A DNA stretch of 64,000 nucleotides from Jannaschia sp. GRR-S6-38 (GCF_029853695.1 NZ_CP122537.1:2129501-2193500), one strand, 5' to 3'. Positions 25,326 through 33,574 are shown, numbered from the stretch's first letter. Numbers and translations are program-made. The notes: generated from the sequence alone by a model not told the origin.

Positions 25326-26840
25326 CTGTCCGATCTGCTGGAATTGAACGGGCTGACCAAGGCCTATCCCGGGGTCGTCGCCAATGACGACGTCTCGTTC
25401 CGGGTCGCGCGCGGCGGGGTGCATGCGCTGCTTGGCGAGAACGGGGCGGGCAAGTCCACGCTCGTCAAGACGATCTACGGGCTGGTGAAACCCGACCGCG
25501 GCACGATGCGGCTTGACGGCCGGCCCTTCGCCCCGGCCGAGCCGCGCGCCGCCCGGGCCGCGGGCGTGGCGATGGTGTTCCAGCATTTCAGCCTCTTCGA
25601 GGCGCTTTCGGTGGCCGAGAACGTCGCGCTGGGGATGGAGGACCCGCCCCGGTCCCGCGACCTCGCGCGGCGCATCCGCGAGGTGTCGGAAACCTACGGC
25701 CTGCCGCTCGACCCGCATGCGCGCGTGGGCGATCTTTCGGCGGGGGAGCGTCAGCGGGTCGAGATCGTGCGCTGCCTGTTGCAGGATCCGCGCCTTCTGA
25801 TCATGGACGAGCCGACCTCCGTGCTGACGCCGCAGGAGGTCGAGATCCTGTTCGAGACCCTGCGCAAGCTCGCGGGCGAGGGGACGTCGATCCTCTACAT
25901 CTCCCACAAGCTCGAGGAGATCCGCACGCTCTGCGATGCCGCGACCATCCTGCGCGGCGGCCGCGTGGTGGGCGAATGCGACCCGCGCGAAGCCTCGGCC
26001 GCCGAACTGGCCGAGCGCATGGTGGGCGCGAAGCTGACCGCGCCCCGCGCCCGCGGCGCGGCGCAGGGCGGGGCGGTGCTGACCGTCTCGGGCCTGTCGC
26101 TGAAGCCGGTCTCGCAATTCGGCACGCCCTTGCGCGACATCGCGCTGGAATTGCGCGCGGGCGAGGTGCTGGGCATCGGCGGCGTGGCGGGCAATGGACA
26201 GGACGAGCTTCTGGGCGCGCTCTCGGGCGAGCGGCGGACGGGCCCGGGCACCATCATGATGGCGGGGCGCGACCTGTCGCGCTTGGGCCCGACCGAGCGG
26301 CGCGCCGCCGGGCTGCTGACCGCGCCCGAGGAACGGCTGGGCCACGCCGCCGCGCCCGACATGACGCTGACCGAGAACGCCGCGCTGACCGGCGCGGCGC
26401 GGCGCGGGATGCTGCGGCACGGCTTCCTGAACTGGCACCGCGCGCGCAGCTTCGCCGAGACGGTGATCGAGGCCTTCGACGTGCGCACCCCCGGCGCGCA
26501 TGTCGCGGCGCGCGCGCTGTCGGGTGGCAACCTGCAGAAATTCGTCATCGGCCGCGAGGTGATGCAGGATCCGCGCGTCCTCGTCGTCAACCAGCCGACC
26601 TGGGGCGTCGACGCCTCCGCCGCCGCGGCGATCCGCCAGGCGCTGCTGGACCTCGCCGCGGGCGGCGCGGGCGTGATCGTGATCAGCCAGGATCTCGACG
26701 AGATCCTCGCCATCTCCGACCGCTTCGCGGCGCTCAACGAGGGCCGCCTCGGGGCCTCGGTCCCCACCTCCGAGCTGACGATGGAGCGGATCGGCCTGAT
26801 GCTGGGCGGGGCGCATGACATGGAGGCGGCGCATGTCTGA
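25326..26840 (+). CDS. Purine/nucleoside-type ABC transporter ATP-binding protein (two ATPase domains)
   Basis: 504 aa, tandem ABC domains as in sugar/nucleoside importers (RbsA, NupO/YufO). Domain 1: Walker A GENGAGKST, signature LSAGERQRVEI, Walker B LLIMDEPTSVL. Domain 2: degenerate P-loop GVAGNGQDE, signature LSGGNLQKFVIGRE, Walker B with NQPTWGVD, Asn replacing the usual acidic context as in this family. No ATG precedes the first domain. The codons from 25326 read (CTG) S-D-L-L-E-L-N-G-L, the normal N-terminus with CTG in place of ATG, after AGGGTAAGG. TTG 25344 is the next alternative but lacks a ribosome-binding site. Confidence 0.92.
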   Translation: MSDLLELNGLTKAYPGVVANDDVSFRVARGGVHALLGENGAGKSTLVKTIYGLVKPDRGTMRLDGRPFAPAEPRAARAAGVAMVFQHFSLFEALSVAENVALGMEDPPRSRDLARRIREVSETYGLPLDPHARVGDLSAGERQRVEIVRCLLQDPRLLIMDEPTSVLTPQEVEILFETLRKLAGEGTSILYISHKLEEIRTLCDAATILRGGRVVGECDPREASAAELAERMVGAKLTAPRARGAAQGGAVLTVSGLSLKPVSQFGTPLRDIALELRAGEVLGIGGVAGNGQDELLGALSGERRTGPGTIMMAGRDLSRLGPTERRAAGLLTAPEERLGHAAAPDMTLTENAALTGAARRGMLRHGFLNWHRARSFAETVIEAFDVRTPGAHVAARALSGGNLQKFVIGREVMQDPRVLVVNQPTWGVDASAAAAIRQALLDLAAGGAGVIVISQDLDEILAISDRFAALNEGRLGASVPTSELTMERIGLMLGGAHDMEAAHV

Positions 26841-26856
26841 CCGCGACCGACCGTGA
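26833..26856 (+). other. Seven-codon leader ORF or frameshifted N-terminus before the permease
   Basis: ATG 26833 has a strong GGAGG seven bases upstream but reads only MSDRDRP before TGA (26854-26856). That stop overlaps the GTG (26853) that opens the permease frame. Either the peptide drives termination-reinitiation, or a one-base deletion has cut the original start off from the permease. Confidence 0.5.
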
Positions 26857-27956
26857 TCCGGCTGGAACGCCGCCCCACGCCCAGCCGCATCTGGGGCGCG
26901 GCTTCGCCGCTGCTGGCGGTGCTGCTGACGATGGCGGCGGGCGGGCTGATGTTCGCGGGGCTCGGCACCGATCCGTTCGAGGCGATCCGCACGATCTTCT
27001 GGGACCCGGTCTTCGGCGAATTCGCCTGGTATTTCCGCGGCCAGCTTTTGGTGAAGGCGGGGCCGCTGATCCTGATCGCCGTGGGTCTCGCGCTGGGCTT
27101 CCGCGCGGGCGTTTGGAACATCGGGGCCGAGGGGCAGTACATCATCGGCGCGATCTGCGGCGCCGCCGCCGGTCTGGCCTTCTACCCCTCCGACAGCGTG
27201 CTGATCTTCCCGCTGATGGTCGCCGCGGGCGCGCTGGGCGGCTGGGCCTGGGCGATGATCCCGGCGCTGCTGCGCGTGCGCCTCGGCACCAACGAGATCC
27301 TCGTGTCGCTGATGCTGGTCTACGTGGCCGAGAACATCCTCGCCTCGGCCGCCGTCTCCTGGCTGCGCAACCCCGAGGCGGTGGGCTTTCCCGGCTCGCG
27401 CAACCTCAGCCGCTGGGACGCCGCCGCCAACCCGGAGCTGATCGCCGGGACCGGCGCACATTGGGGCGTGGTCGCGGCGATCATCGCGGTGATCTTCGCC
27501 CATATCGTGCTGACGCGGCACCTCCTGGGCTTCCAGATCCGCCTGACCGGCGCGGCGCCGCGCGCGGCGCGCTTCGCGGGCGTGCGGCCGGGGCAGCTCG
27601 TGCTGATCTGCTTCGGGCTGGCCGGCGCGCTGGCCGGGCTCGCGGGCCTCTTCGAGGTGACGGGCCCCGCGGGCCAGATCTCCATCGATTTCGCCTCCGG
27701 CTACGGCTTCACCGCGATCATCGTGGCCTTTCTCGGGCGGCTGAACCCGCTCGGGATCGTGGCGGCGGGCCTCCTGATGGCGCTGACCTATGTGGGCGGC
27801 GACAACGCGGCGACCAATCTGGGCCTGCCGGTGGCGGCGATCTCGGCCTTCCAGGGGATGCTTCTGTTCTTCCTGCTGGCGGTGGACGTGCTCAGCAATT
27901 TCCGCATCCGCATCGGGCGCGTCCTGCCGGTGCAAGCGGTGAAGGAGGCGACATGA
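26853..27956 (+). CDS. Purine/nucleoside-type ABC transporter permease 1
   Basis: 367 aa, BPD_transp_2 family (as YufP/NupP), about 9-10 transmembrane helices. Conserved segments: GFRAGVWNIGAEGQYIIGA and GTNEILVSLMLVYVAENIL, plus the coupling loop PRAARFAGVRP. GTG 26853 lacks its own ribosome-binding site (see the leader ORF). It ends by ATGA overlap with the 94-aa gene. Works with the dual ATPase, the second permease (28365-29294) and the BMP binding protein. Confidence 0.92.
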   Translation: MIRLERRPTPSRIWGAASPLLAVLLTMAAGGLMFAGLGTDPFEAIRTIFWDPVFGEFAWYFRGQLLVKAGPLILIAVGLALGFRAGVWNIGAEGQYIIGAICGAAAGLAFYPSDSVLIFPLMVAAGALGGWAWAMIPALLRVRLGTNEILVSLMLVYVAENILASAAVSWLRNPEAVGFPGSRNLSRWDAAANPELIAGTGAHWGVVAAIIAVIFAHIVLTRHLLGFQIRLTGAAPRAARFAGVRPGQLVLICFGLAGALAGLAGLFEVTGPAGQISIDFASGYGFTAIIVAFLGRLNPLGIVAAGLLMALTYVGGDNAATNLGLPVAAISAFQGMLLFFLLAVDVLSNFRIRIGRVLPVQAVKEAT

Positions 27957-28237
27957 CCCACGCACGGATGGCCCTGCCGATGGGCGCGATGATGGGGGCG
28001 ATGGTCCCGCTGATGGCGCATGGCGTGATCGGCGGCGCGGGGTTCGCCTTCGCGGCGCTGCACGGGTTGGCGCTCCTCGCGCTGGCCGCGCTGCTGCTCT
28101 TCGTCCCCGCGCTCCGCGCGCGGCTGCACCGGCCCACGCCGCGGATGCTGGGCCGCATGGCGCTGGGCGCCGGGGCGGGCGCGGCGATCGTCTGCTTGCA
28201 CTGCCTTGCGACCTGGCACGGCGCGGGCTGGGCATGA
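27953..28237 (+). CDS. Small membrane protein inside the purine transporter operon
   Basis: 94 aa, almost entirely hydrophobic, with about three helices (roughly residues 10-30, 32-52 and 68-90), separated by a basic loop RARLHRPTPRM. ATG 27953 overlaps the permease stop by ATGA and has GAAGGAGG 6 bases upstream, so expression with the transporter is certain if the operon is transcribed. I do not recognise the family. Canonical BMP transporters have two permeases, one ATPase and one binding protein; an extra small subunit would be new (inference). Confidence 0.65.
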   Translation: MTHARMALPMGAMMGAMVPLMAHGVIGGAGFAFAALHGLALLALAALLLFVPALRARLHRPTPRMLGRMALGAGAGAAIVCLHCLATWHGAGWA

Positions 28238-28239
28238 GC

Positions 28240-28324
28240 GCGGCAAGGCCTCCGTCCCGCCCGGCGGGCCCGACCGGACGGCGCCCGACCGCCTCCACCG
28301 CCGGGCGGGCGTGGCCTTTGCCGC
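28240..28324. repeat. 85-base two-armed inverted repeat between transporter genes
   Basis: Outer arms GCGGCAAGGCC (28240-28250) and GGCCTTTGCCGC (28313-28324) pair except for one extra A; inner arms CCCGCCCGGCGG (28256-28267) and CCGCCGGGCGGG (28298-28309) pair perfectly over 12 bases around a 30-base loop. It fills most of the 127-base gap between the 94-aa gene and permease 2. It would form a very stable mRNA hairpin that could tune relative expression; as DNA it also resembles a short terminal-inverted-repeat element. Confidence 0.7.
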
Positions 28325-28364
28325 AAAGCCGTCACGTCCCCGACAGCGCGTCAGGAACCCGCTC

Positions 28365-29294
28365 ATGGACCTGACGGCGATCTCCCCCACCCTCCTCGTC
28401 GCCTCGCTGATGGTGGCCGCGACCCCGATCCTGCTGGCCGCGCTGGGCGAGATGGTGGTCGAGAAATCGGGCGTGCTGAACCTCGGCGTCGAAGGCATGA
28501 TGATCATGGGCGCCATCACCGGCTTCATCGCCGCGGTCGAGACCGGCTCGCCCTGGCTGGGCTTCGGCGCGGCCGTAATCGGCGGGGCGGCGGTGGCGCT
28601 GCTCTTCGGGGTGCTGACGCAGGTCCTTCTGTCGAACCAGGTGGCGACGGGGCTGGCGCTGACGCTCTTCGGGCTCGGTCTCTCCAGCCTGCTCGGGCAG
28701 GGCTATGTGGGCATCAAGGCCACCTCGCTGGGCCGGCTCGATTTCGGACCGCTCTCGGACATCCCGTTCTTCGGGCGCGTGCTCTTCGGGCACGATCCCA
28801 TCGTCTACATCTCGCTCCTCGTCGTCGTCGCGGTCTGGGCCTTCCTCCGCTTCACCCGCGCCGGGCTGATCCTGCGGGCGGTGGGCGAGAGCCACGAGGC
28901 GGCGCATGCGCTGGGCTATCACGTGCGCCGCGTGCGGCTGATGGCCATCGCCTTCGGCGGCGCCTGCGCAGGGCTGGGCGGCGCCTATCTGAGCCTCGTG
29001 CGCGTGCCGCAATGGACGGAAGGGATGACCGCGGGGGCGGGCTGGATCGCGCTTGCGATCGTGGTCTTCGCCTCCTGGCGGGCGCCGCGGGTTCTGCTCG
29101 GCGCCTACCTTTTCGGCGGCATCACGGTGCTGCAGCTCAATCTGCAGACGGCCGGCGCGCAGGTCCCGGTCGAGCTGCTCTCGGCGGCGCCCTACCTTGT
29201 CACCATCCTCGTGCTCGTGCTTATTTCGCTGCGCGCCGGGCGCAGCGGGGACGCCCCCGCCGATCTCGGCAAACCGTTCCACGCGTCCAGCTAG
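28365..29294 (+). CDS. Purine/nucleoside-type ABC transporter permease 2
   Basis: 309 aa, BPD_transp_2 family (as YufQ/NupQ). ATG 28365 follows AGGAA by 8 bases; the N-terminus MDLTAISPTLLVASL is typical. Hallmark GEMVVEKSGVLNLGVEGMM and the coupling loop SHEAAHALGYHVRRVRL are present, with about 8 membrane helices. Heterodimer partner of permease 1. Confidence 0.93.
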   Translation: MDLTAISPTLLVASLMVAATPILLAALGEMVVEKSGVLNLGVEGMMIMGAITGFIAAVETGSPWLGFGAAVIGGAAVALLFGVLTQVLLSNQVATGLALTLFGLGLSSLLGQGYVGIKATSLGRLDFGPLSDIPFFGRVLFGHDPIVYISLLVVVAVWAFLRFTRAGLILRAVGESHEAAHALGYHVRRVRLMAIAFGGACAGLGGAYLSLVRVPQWTEGMTAGAGWIALAIVVFASWRAPRVLLGAYLFGGITVLQLNLQTAGAQVPVELLSAAPYLVTILVLVLISLRAGRSGDAPADLGKPFHASS

Positions 29295-29323
29295 AGAGAC
29301 GCGCAATCCCTGGGGAGACACTC

Positions 29324-30415
29324 ATGAAATTCACCACCATGCTTGCGGGCGCGCTGTCGCTCGGCCTGACGGGCGCGGCCTTCGCCGATGCGCACGAGCC
29401 GCTGAAGGTCGGCTTCGTCTATGTCGGCCCGGTCGGCGATGGCGGCTGGACCTACCAGCACGACCAGGGCCGCCTCGCCGTCGAGGAGGAATTCGGCGAC
29501 CGCGTCGAGACCGTCTACCAGGAAAGCGTCCCCGAGGGCGCCGATGCCGAGCGCGTCATCACCCAGATGGCGCTGGGCGGGGCGGACATCATCTTCACCA
29601 CCTCCTTCGGCTACATGGACCCGACCAACAACGTCGCCGCCAAGTTCCCGGACGTGAAGTTCGAACATGCCACCGGCTTCAAGCGCGAGCATCCCAACGT
29701 CTCCACCTATGACGCGCGCTTCTACGAGGGCCGCGCCGTGCTGGGCACCATCGCGGGCCACCTGACCGAGACCGACAAGATCGGCTACATCGCCTCCTTC
29801 CCGATCCCCGAGGTGATCCAGGGCATCAACTCGACCTATCTGCACGCCAAGAAGGTGAACCCGGATGTCGAGATCGTCGTCACCTGGGCCTATACCTGGT
29901 TCGATCCCGCCAAGGAGGCCGATGCCGCCCGCGCGATGATTGACCAGGGCGTCGACGTGATCCTGCAGCACACCGACTCCACCGCGCCGCAGGCCGCCGC
30001 GCAGGAGGCCAACGCCAACGGCGCGCGGATCTTCACCTTCGGCCAGGCCTCGGACATGTCGGCATTCGCGCCGACGCCGCGCGTGGCCTCAATCATCGAC
30101 AACTGGGCGCCCTATTACATCGAGCGCGTCGGCGCGCTGATGGACGGCACCTACGAGCAGACGGCGAGCTGGGGCGGCATGCCCGAGGGCGAGGTCGTCA
30201 TCGGCGAGATCACCGACGCGGTCCCCGCCGAGGTGAAGGCCGAGGCCGAGGCGATGATCGCCGCGATCACCGCGGGCGAGTACCACCCCTTCACCGGCCC
30301 CATCAACAAGGCCGACGGCTCGGTCTGGCTCGAGGACGGCCAGGTCGCCGAGGACGGCGACCTCCTGTCGATGGATTTCTACGTCGAAGGCATCGAGGCC
30401 GAAATCCCCAACTGA
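29324..30415 (+). CDS. BMP-family (basic membrane protein) substrate-binding protein
   Basis: 363 aa. Signal peptide, cleavage after AAFADA or nearby (residues ~20-24); no lipobox Cys, so periplasmic and soluble. Family motif KVGFVYVGPVGDGGWTYQHD at the mature N-terminus, with a conserved Asp/Trp ligand region; GFKREHPNVSTYDARFYEGR and FTFGQASDMSAFAP follow. BMP proteins characterised to date bind purine nucleosides or related compounds. ATG 29324 has GGGGAGA 6-7 bases upstream. Last gene of the xdh-transporter operon; a strong hairpin follows. Confidence 0.93.
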   Translation: MKFTTMLAGALSLGLTGAAFADAHEPLKVGFVYVGPVGDGGWTYQHDQGRLAVEEEFGDRVETVYQESVPEGADAERVITQMALGGADIIFTTSFGYMDPTNNVAAKFPDVKFEHATGFKREHPNVSTYDARFYEGRAVLGTIAGHLTETDKIGYIASFPIPEVIQGINSTYLHAKKVNPDVEIVVTWAYTWFDPAKEADAARAMIDQGVDVILQHTDSTAPQAAAQEANANGARIFTFGQASDMSAFAPTPRVASIIDNWAPYYIERVGALMDGTYEQTASWGGMPEGEVVIGEITDAVPAEVKAEAEAMIAAITAGEYHPFTGPINKADGSVWLEDGQVAEDGDLLSMDFYVEGIEAEIPN

Positions 30416-30440
30416 TCGGGGCCCAAGAGCCGACACCCGG

Positions 30441-30468
30441 GCGCCCGGCGGAGCGATCCGCCGGGCGC
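30441..30468 (+). terminator. Terminator hairpin after the BMP gene
   Basis: GCGCCCGGCGGA, loop GCGA, TCCGCCGGGCGC: perfect 12-bp stem with a GNRA-type loop, then TTCGCGTTCT. The T-run is poor but position after the operon's last gene supports termination. Confidence 0.7.
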
Positions 30469-30544
30469 TTCGCGTTCTGGCGCCATGGAATCGCCGCAAG
30501 TCGTTGCTTCTCTGTCGAAATTCGCAACGGCGGAGGCTGGACAG

Positions 30545-31084
30545 ATGAAGATACTCGGACCCGACAACGCGTTCTGGTGCGACGGGGAATGGATCGACTG
30601 GGACGACATAATCGACCCGGACGAGGTCGATCCTTCCGTGCTGCGAAGGCTGGAACGCGAGGACCGGATGCGACAGGCGTTTCCGAAAAGTGATATCCGG
30701 CTCGTCCCCTACTTCCAGAATCTCCTGCTGATCGCGCGCTCATTCCACGAGACGACCGGACGTCATCTCGCCGTCTATGGCGATATCGGCGAGCTCTTCG
30801 GCGCCATCGTCTACGGCATCAAGCTGAACCGGACATACGCGCAGGGCTCGGACGGTCGGCTGGGCCCCGATCATGTCGAGATCAAGACCATCGCCCCGCA
30901 TAACGGGACCGGCCAAGTGGCGGTTCGCCCGACGGGGAATTTCAACAAGCTGCTCGTCGTCCGGATCGACCGGGATTTCGAGGTGCGGGGCAAGATGGTC
31001 GACCGCAAGGCGCTTCGCTTGACCGGGAAGGGGCCCGCGCGGCGATCGTGGGACGCGATCGATGCGCCCACGCAGAAAGCCTGA
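30545..31084 (+). CDS. Hypothetical protein with possible PD-(D/E)xK nuclease-like core
   Basis: 179 aa from ATG 30545, which has GGAGG 8 bases upstream; an in-frame ATG 20 codons earlier lacks one. The pattern YGDIGELFGAIVYGIKL, then GSDGRLGPDHVEIKT, resembles the G-E ... D ... V-x-[IV]-K core of DUF6998-like and other PD-(D/E)xK-fold proteins, with Asp and Glu-x-Lys as candidate metal-site residues. No methyltransferase or partner gene is adjacent. GC content is lower than its neighbours, suggesting an acquired single-gene islet. Assignment is tentative. Confidence 0.55.
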   Translation: MKILGPDNAFWCDGEWIDWDDIIDPDEVDPSVLRRLEREDRMRQAFPKSDIRLVPYFQNLLLIARSFHETTGRHLAVYGDIGELFGAIVYGIKLNRTYAQGSDGRLGPDHVEIKTIAPHNGTGQVAVRPTGNFNKLLVVRIDRDFEVRGKMVDRKALRLTGKGPARRSWDAIDAPTQKA

Positions 31085-31120
31085 GGCGCGCCGCCGGTCG
31101 GGACGGCGCGCCCCCGCCCG

Positions 31121-32266
31121 TCAAGCCGCGTCGGCGGGCGGTTCGGTCTTTTCGAGGCTCGGGTAGTCGACATAGCCCTCGGCCCCGCCGCCGTAGAAGG
31201 TGTCCGGGTCGGGCTCGTTATAGGGGCCGCCCGCCGCGATCCGGGCGGGCAGGTCGGGATTGGCGAGGAACTTGCGCCCGAAGCAGATCGCGTCGGCGCG
31301 GCCCGCCTCCAGCCAGCGCGCGCCTTCCTCGATTTCGAAGCCGCCATTGACGATGAACACGCCGTCGAAGGCGCCGCGCATCGCGGGCACGATCTCCTCG
31401 GCCGTGGCATCGTCGCCGCCGCCATGGCTGTTCGGCCGCACCACGTGCAGATAGGCCAGCCCGCGCCCGGCGCATAGCTGCGCCGCCGCGGTGTAGGTCG
31501 TCAGCGGGTCGTCGTCATGGCTTCCGCCGGCCCCGCCCGAGGGCGACAGCCGCACGCCGATCCGGCCCGGTGCGATGTCCTGCGCGATCGCGTCGAGGAT
31601 CTCGCCCACGATGCGGATGCGGTTCTCGACCGAGTCGCCGTAACGGTCGTCCCGTCTGTTCGAGGAGGAGCGGATGAACTGGTCCAGCAGGTAGCCGTTC
31701 GCCGCGTGCAGCTCGACCCCGTCGAAGCCCGCGGCGACGGCCTGGCGCGTGGCGTGGCGGAAATCCTCGATCAGGCGCGGGATCTCGTCGAGGCGCAGCC
31801 CGCGCGCCTTCGGATGCGGCACGGTCGGCCCGTCGGGATGATAGTCGCCCACGAAGGCGTCGCCCTCGGGCTGCCAGTCCGAGGCCGAGACCGGCGCGCC
31901 GCCATCCGGCTGGAACACGTTGTGGCTGATCGCGCCGACATGCCAGAGCTGGCAGAAGATGCGCCCGCCCGCATTGTGCACGGCATCGGTCACCAGCTTC
32001 CAGCGCTCGACCTGTTCGTCGCTGTGGATGCCCGGCGTCCAGGCATAGCCCTGGCCCTCCTGGCTGATCTGCGTCGCCTCGCTGACGATCAGCCCCGCGC
32101 CCGCGCGCTGCGAATAGTAGAGCGCGTGGAGCGGCGTCTGCAGGTTGCCCGGCACTTCCGAGCGCGAGCGGGTCAGCGGCGCCATGACCACGCGGTTCTC
32201 AAGCGTGATCGGTCCCATGGGCAGCGACGCGGCATAGGCGGGGTGGGCGTGGTTGTCGTCGGTCAT
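31121..32266 (-). CDS. Old Yellow Enzyme family NADH:flavin oxidoreductase (alkene reductase)
   Basis: 381-aa FMN TIM-barrel enzyme that reduces activated C=C or nitro groups with NAD(P)H. Features: ENRVVMAPLTRSRSE at the N-terminus, HAANGYLLDQFIRSSSNRR with the substrate-binding His-x-x-Asn pair and Tyr, DRYGDSVENRIRIVGEILDA, and the FMN-phosphate region IVNGGF with ICFGRKFLANPDLP. ATG 32266 follows GAGGCCATC. Resembles NemA/GTN reductases. It is downstream of an MFS gene on the same strand. Confidence 0.92.
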   Translation of the reverse strand: MTDDNHAHPAYAASLPMGPITLENRVVMAPLTRSRSEVPGNLQTPLHALYYSQRAGAGLIVSEATQISQEGQGYAWTPGIHSDEQVERWKLVTDAVHNAGGRIFCQLWHVGAISHNVFQPDGGAPVSASDWQPEGDAFVGDYHPDGPTVPHPKARGLRLDEIPRLIEDFRHATRQAVAAGFDGVELHAANGYLLDQFIRSSSNRRDDRYGDSVENRIRIVGEILDAIAQDIAPGRIGVRLSPSGGAGGSHDDDPLTTYTAAAQLCAGRGLAYLHVVRPNSHGGGDDATAEEIVPAMRGAFDGVFIVNGGFEIEEGARWLEAGRADAICFGRKFLANPDLPARIAAGGPYNEPDPDTFYGGGAEGYVDYPSLEKTEPPADAA

Positions 32267-32345
32267 GATGGCCTCAGCTTCGGGAATGGGGCGCGGCGGG
32301 CGCGCATGTCTCGGCACGGCAATTCGCAGCCCCGCGCTTTCGTTC

Positions 32346-32370
32346 CGCGCCGGGTCCCGCGTCCGGCGCG
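32346..32370 (-). terminator. Hairpin between MFS and OYE genes
   Basis: CGCGCCGG, nine-base loop, CCGGCGCG, located 14 bases past the MFS stop and about 80 bases ahead of the OYE start. No T-run. Confidence 0.35.
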
Positions 32371-32383
32371 ATCCGGCCGGCGG

Positions 32384-33574
32384 TCAGGCTCGCGCGGTCC
32401 TTGCGCTGCGCCCGCCAGCGCCCCCGACGAGGCCGCCGCGGATCGACAGCGCCGCCAGCCCCGGCAGCAGGGCCGCCGCCAGGAACATCGCCCGCCCCCC
32501 GAAGGCGTCGCTGGCCAGCCCCGCCAGCGCCGGCCCCGCCACGCTGCCCGCCGCCATCGCCAGGATCGCGGCGGTGAAGCCCAGCGAGGGCCGCTCGGGG
32601 AAGAGCCGGTCCGACCAGAAGGCGAGGATCGCGGAGGTCATCATCACGAAGATCCCCTGCAGCCCGGCCGAGGCGACCAGCCCGACCCAGCTGCCGGGCA
32701 GCAGCGCGATCGACAGGAGCGACCCGCTCCCGGCGGCGAAGACCAGCCGCAGGAGCATCGGCAGGCCCAGCGCATCCCGGAGCCGGCCGGTCATGAGCCC
32801 GCTCAACCCGAAGAGGCCGTAGCACAGGTAGACGAGGCCCGGCACCGCGGCGCCGGGCAGGCCCGGCAGGCCGCTTTGCGCCATGACATCCGCGGCGAAG
32901 GCCAGGTAGACCGCCGAGGCCGTGCCGAAGACGAAGGCCAGCACGTAGAGCGGCAGCGCCGCGCGCCGCAGCATGATGCGCCAGCTCGGCCCGTCGCCGC
33001 CCCGCGCGCCCGGCCCGACGCGGCGCAGCGCGACCGCGTTGCCCGCGAGCACCGCCACGGCGGCCAGCGCGAAGCCCGCCCAGCAGATCCGCCAGTCGAA
33101 GCCGGTGAAGACCGTGCCGAGCGCCGCCAGGCCCGCGACGGCGACGCCAACGCTGGTGCCGGTGCTGATCTCCGACAGCGCGGCGGGCCGCCAGTCCGCG
33201 GCGATCCGGCGCTGCACGAAGGTGCTGAAGGGCGTCCAGGTGAAGCCCGCGCTGGCCGCGGCGATGCCCACGCCCAGCGCCAGGCTGACCCGGTCCGGCG
33301 CCGCCGCGATCGTCGCCAGCCCCACCACCGCGAAGGCCAGCCCCGTCAGGACGGGCCGCTTCGGCCCGCGCAGCAGCAGAAGGCGCTGCGCGGCCAGCAA
33401 CGCCACGAAGAAACAGCCGAAGCCGAGGCTCGAGATCGTGCCGACCGCCGTGTCCGACAGGCCGAATTCCGCCCGGAAGGACGGCACGAACAGCCCGAAC
33501 CCCATCCGCGCGGGACCGAAGGTGATGGCCGTGGCGATGAAGCCCGCGGCGGAGATGCGATGGAATTCGGTGAT
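32384..33574 (-). CDS. MFS transporter with unusual start
   Basis: 396 aa if translation begins at ATC 33574. About 12 hydrophobic helices; ARMGFGLFVPSFRAEFGLS and the loop RRIAADWRPAALSEISTGTS are typical of a small MFS group. No ATG, GTG or TTG lies close before the first helix. The codon where Met is expected (xTEFHRISAAGF) is ATC, with GGGAG seven bases upstream. A TTG further upstream (about 33637) has no ribosome-binding site; the first in-frame ATG would remove half of helix 1. Divergent from the aldo/keto reductase gene. Substrate unknown. Confidence 0.8.
   Translation of the reverse strand: MTEFHRISAAGFIATAITFGPARMGFGLFVPSFRAEFGLSDTAVGTISSLGFGCFFVALLAAQRLLLLRGPKRPVLTGLAFAVVGLATIAAAPDRVSLALGVGIAAASAGFTWTPFSTFVQRRIAADWRPAALSEISTGTSVGVAVAGLAALGTVFTGFDWRICWAGFALAAVAVLAGNAVALRRVGPGARGGDGPSWRIMLRRAALPLYVLAFVFGTASAVYLAFAADVMAQSGLPGLPGAAVPGLVYLCYGLFGLSGLMTGRLRDALGLPMLLRLVFAAGSGSLLSIALLPGSWVGLVASAGLQGIFVMMTSAILAFWSDRLFPERPSLGFTAAILAMAAGSVAGPALAGLASDAFGGRAMFLAAALLPGLAALSIRGGLVGGAGGRSARTARA

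Noticed and set aside
25200..28298. A 1032-codon minus-strand open frame under the purine transporter genes
   Set aside because: Compositionally a shadow of the transporter genes; no domain is recognisable and no ribosome-binding site is evident.
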